Assembly (NCBI RefSeq): GCF_002999335.1
Contig: NW_020312752.1
Coordinates: forward strand, 62,001-126,000
DNA length: 64,000 nt
Origin: Cyclospora cayetanensis
Lineage: Eukaryota > Apicomplexa > Conoidasida > Eucoccidiorida > Eimeriidae
Direction of reading: 5' to 3'
Part shown: piece after piece, positions 61,029 to 64,000 of the stretch
Numbering within the stretch: the stretch's first letter is position 1
Layout of the letters: every line of letters starts with the position of its first letter
Program-made: the position numbers and the translations under genes
Notes under the pieces: generated by a model
The model's input: only the letters and a program-made list of their open reading frames with translations
The model's database searches: none
What the model was told of the DNA's origin: nothing

Positions 61029-64000
61029 TTGGAGGAATACGTTGGCCGCTGGGAAAACGGCGGCTGAGTGTAGGGAACAAGTCAAATCTAGGGGCTTACG
61101 GCCCAGGCATTGGGCCCGTCCGGAAGGAAAGATATCGGCTTATATGAGGACTGACGAAGGAAGAAATTCGGCCCTTGGTATTCAGGCCCCGTGGAGTAAT
61201 ATACCAGGGGATCCAGTAACAAGGGAACCACGGCAATCAAGCTTGAGATGGACCTGTGACAAGGAGAGGCCAGCTGAGATTAAGGGTGGAACTGTTGTGC
61301 CACCTGACCCAGACGTCACACCGTTGAAAATGTACAGGATCATGGCGAGGCAGGGTAATCGACAGAAGGTGCTACAACTACCAAACAGCTGCTCACAGCT
61401 GCCGCAGCCATCCCGATTTACTCTGGAAGACGCACAGGGAGCTGCAAAAACTGGCCACTTCAGTAGAGGAGCACGCTACTGCAAGCGGAGGAGCCCCTCC
61501 AGCGCGGACGGAGGATAAAGGGCTCGTATAGTGAGGCATCTAGTAGGGTTCGTCTATTAAGGCATTACCAGAGTCCCTCATTAGAATTCTTTTATAATAC
61601 AGCCCTTCGAAGAGCTTTTCTTCCTCAGAACTATTGGGGGAAGACGGCGGGGGAACGTGCCAGCCGCCCCAGATTTACCACGCCAGCCAGTTCGGCTGTC
61701 CAAGGGGTGGTCGGAGGGAAGGGAGTGAACAATCACTCCACAGGATATAAGCAGGAAGCCTCTGACGAAAGCGAAGTAAGCCACCCTGAAGTATACGACG
61801 CAAGAAGATGAGAGAAGCAGGCAGATCAGTTCAAGGGGGCTGGGCTCGCCTCGGACCACCGCTGGATTCACGGGCTAGACCACCCGCCCCGTGGGGGGTG
61901 CGTGGGTAGCTGCATTCGGGCCCACAAACTGTTAAAACTGTTCTACGAGATCAATTTGTTTTTTGAAATCCGTAGAAGAGATGCGCTGGAATTTAAGGCA
62001 AAGGGGCACTGAGGGCCAGAAACTTCTACACAGTCCATGGACCGAGGCGAGAGCATCCCTACGCGGAATACTCCTAGGCCCTCATTTTCGTGCGCAGCAG
62101 CTGAAAGCAGGAATGCGAAATCGATTTTGAGAGCTTCTATTACTTCCCTAGGAAGTAACGAATCCACTAATCTTCCAAATTGTCGCCCTCCTGCAACACG
62201 CATGGCACCAGTTACCCTATAGATCTTTTGCAGGAACTCCGGTTGCAGTGCATGGCAACCGGCGGTGCTCAGTCTAAGCACTTACGTGATTTCGCACTGC
62301 CACATCACCGTGGAAGTGTTACCATACCAACCAGAACGGAATGGGTCTTGCTGCCGGAGGGCTGACGATATGTCCACGAGTGCCTTAATGCAAGGTGCCG
62401 GATCTGCCAGGAGCAAACCAGCGACAAAGCCATTGCACTGACTCCCATTCCCGACAATTAGAGCGTAATATCTGCCGCATCTGGCGATGCGGTGAAGGCC
62501 ACGGCAGTACTCAAAGTTTACATCGCTTGTGTGGTGATCTAAGTCAAGGGACCACCGGGCTGACCCCGAGAGTTACTCCCCCTCGACCCTTCCCTTGAGA
62601 AGGGCTAATGTAGGACTGAGATATGAATCTCAAGGCTGCCAACCTATTAATCTCAGAATGTTCTACCCTCTAAAACAGTCGTTTTGCACATGGGCACTGC
62701 GATGCTCCTAGTATGGCTTGCGTAGGGAGACACTTCACCCCACACTGAATATAAAGCTAACAGGAAGCTACTTAGTTAATTAAAATAGCTCACCCATTTT
62801 GATTTAGCCTTCTTTCGGAGTTTTCGACTTCAGTGGGGAGGCTGAAACGGTGCGCACGCAGGTGCACCCTCTAAGCACTCCAAGCATCCACAGCTAGGTG
62901 CACAATGCATCTAGCGCACACGCACACAATATTGCTCATTCTTCTATCAAGCACACAGTACTCTGATATATAATAAATGCGGTGAGGCAGACAAATTCGT
63001 AAAGTCTATTCTAATTCTTATTAAAGGTAACTTATGTAGTAGGCAGAGGTTGAGTGTAGCGAAGCCTGCTATATTGTATGAATCTTACTTCCACAAATGC
63101 ATGTGCATTCCATCGTTCGGCACAAAGAATGTTTGCACTGAAGCTATGAGACTAGCTCATAAAGATGGCTCCTCTCAGAGTCACTGGAATACACCAGAGT
63201 CGGATTCATTCTCTGTGGAGGCTGAAGCGCCACGCTCATTGCTCTGCCTGATAAAAAGTGCTAAAGAAGTCTACAACGCCCCAATTTTACTTTAGGCAAT
63301 TCACTTGCGCGTTCAGGCGTGAAAGCTGCACCCCAGCTGGGCCATGATGGCGGCTGGTGATTGCAACGAAAACGTAGACCCAGTAGCGTGGCGCTAGAGC
63401 AGTTTCCCTACTGCCCCTGTGGCATAGTCAGTGCACTCCAGCGTATCTTCACAGTTTACACTGGAAAGTGGGTTGCCTTGCACTAGCGTGACTGAAATGT
63501 TGCCACTAGCGAGGCTCATGAAAGCGAGCCCGCAAATATGGGCCATGTGGAGGCAGAAGCATACCACATGCATACTGCATCATCGATTTGCGGGGCAGAG
63601 CCAACCAAAATCAAAAGGGTGAAGGCTGGGTGATACCGAGGTAATTATGCTAAAAGGAACACACCTGGCTGTGACTAGCTCGCTCCGAGACTAAACTTGA
63701 AGGGCCGAAAGAGATTCGCTAGAGGGAACAGCAGGGCTGTATTCGTGCAATGCGGGGAGGCAGAGCTCGCACTGTGGCTGCTTGAAAATCCTTGTGAGAA
63801 ACTGAGTCTATTAACTGATTTGTCACACCCCAAAAGAAGGTTTCGACAGTCCTATCGATGAAAGCGGCGTGGAATAGGCGAGCTGCAGAAGTGCTCAAGG
63901 TTCCATGCGCGCTAGATGCAAAGGTGTGAACCAGCTAAGCAGATGCCAAAAAGCCAATCGATAAAATTAAGGAAGCGCATATCTCGATATCGGAAAATCC
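61029..64000. other. Gene-poor region, possible retroelement debris
   Basis: No gene is supported. A + strand frame at 61042-61518 (158 codons) is not recognised. At 62360-62465 the + strand reads RYVHECLNARCRICQEQTSD, resembling the Cys end of a retroviral-type integrase zinc finger, but it is broken by stops. A dispersed repeat copy lies at 62861-62955. The last kilobase is featureless. Confidence 0.4.
62861..62955 (+). repeat. Dispersed repeat copy 4
   Basis: It starts GTGCACCCTCTAAGCACTCC, shares AAGCATCC with copy 2, and then has GCATCTAGCGCACACGCACA and TTCTATCAAGCACAC, matching copies 1-3. Confidence 0.6.

Noticed and set aside
61042..61518. 158-codon + strand frame near a gene-poor block
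   Set aside because: It partly overlaps the 5' side of the minus-strand gene at 60245-61028 and matches no retroelement or cellular family I know.

Overview
The window looks like nuclear DNA of an eimeriid coccidian (Apicomplexa; Eimeria or a close relative such as Cyclospora). The evidence is dense short-intron genes, (CAG)n runs coding for polyGln, polySer and polyAla inside proteins, and gene-poor blocks between gene clusters. The gene families also fit: a UNK-type zinc-finger protein, an ankyrin-DHHC acyltransferase, SPO11, and a decayed Ty3/gypsy element of the kind reported from Eimeria. The species is inferred from this pattern, not proven. Exon models were built by hand by matching splice sites, intron phase and family conservation.

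Layout. 0.6-11.7 kb: one very large + strand gene with seven CCCH/CHCH zinc fingers followed by a long unrecognised polyGln-rich region. 13-15 kb (-): electron transfer flavoprotein beta subunit. 15.6-20.6 kb (+): leucine carboxyl methyltransferase, convergent with an aldo-keto reductase (20.7-22.3 kb, -). 23.1-24.0 kb (+): SDH assembly factor 2. 24.5-26.1 kb (-): SPO11. 27.1-33.1 kb (+): ankyrin-repeat DHHC palmitoyltransferase. 33-37 kb: gene-poor, with tRNA-Ala(AGC) on - and tRNA-Val(AAC) on +. 37.1-38.7 kb (+): ABHD8-like hydrolase. 39.7-43.8 kb (-): PTC7-like PP2C phosphatase with a long S/T-P-rich tail.

43.8-50 kb is gene-poor and holds a decayed Ty3/gypsy retroelement (about 46.0-48.5 kb, -). 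50.1-51.4 kb (-): cytosolic ribosomal protein eS17. 52.3-54.1 kb (+): histidine-phosphatase (phosphoglycerate mutase-like) enzyme. 54.7-56.3 kb (+): secreted protein with a possible PH-like fold. 56.7-57.1 kb (-): bacterial-type uS17, probably mitochondrial. 59.1-61.0 kb (-): two unrecognised genes, the downstream one with a signal peptide. 61-64 kb shows only repeat and possible retroelement debris.

The genes do not form a pathway cluster. Several are mitochondrial (ETFB, SDHAF2, uS17m), and three act in protein modification (LCMT1, PP2C, DHHC enzyme). A degenerate dispersed repeat of about 90 bp occurs at least four times (35.5, 45.0, 58.6, 62.9 kb), always in gene-poor DNA. Two genes each contain one apparent GC-AG intron.
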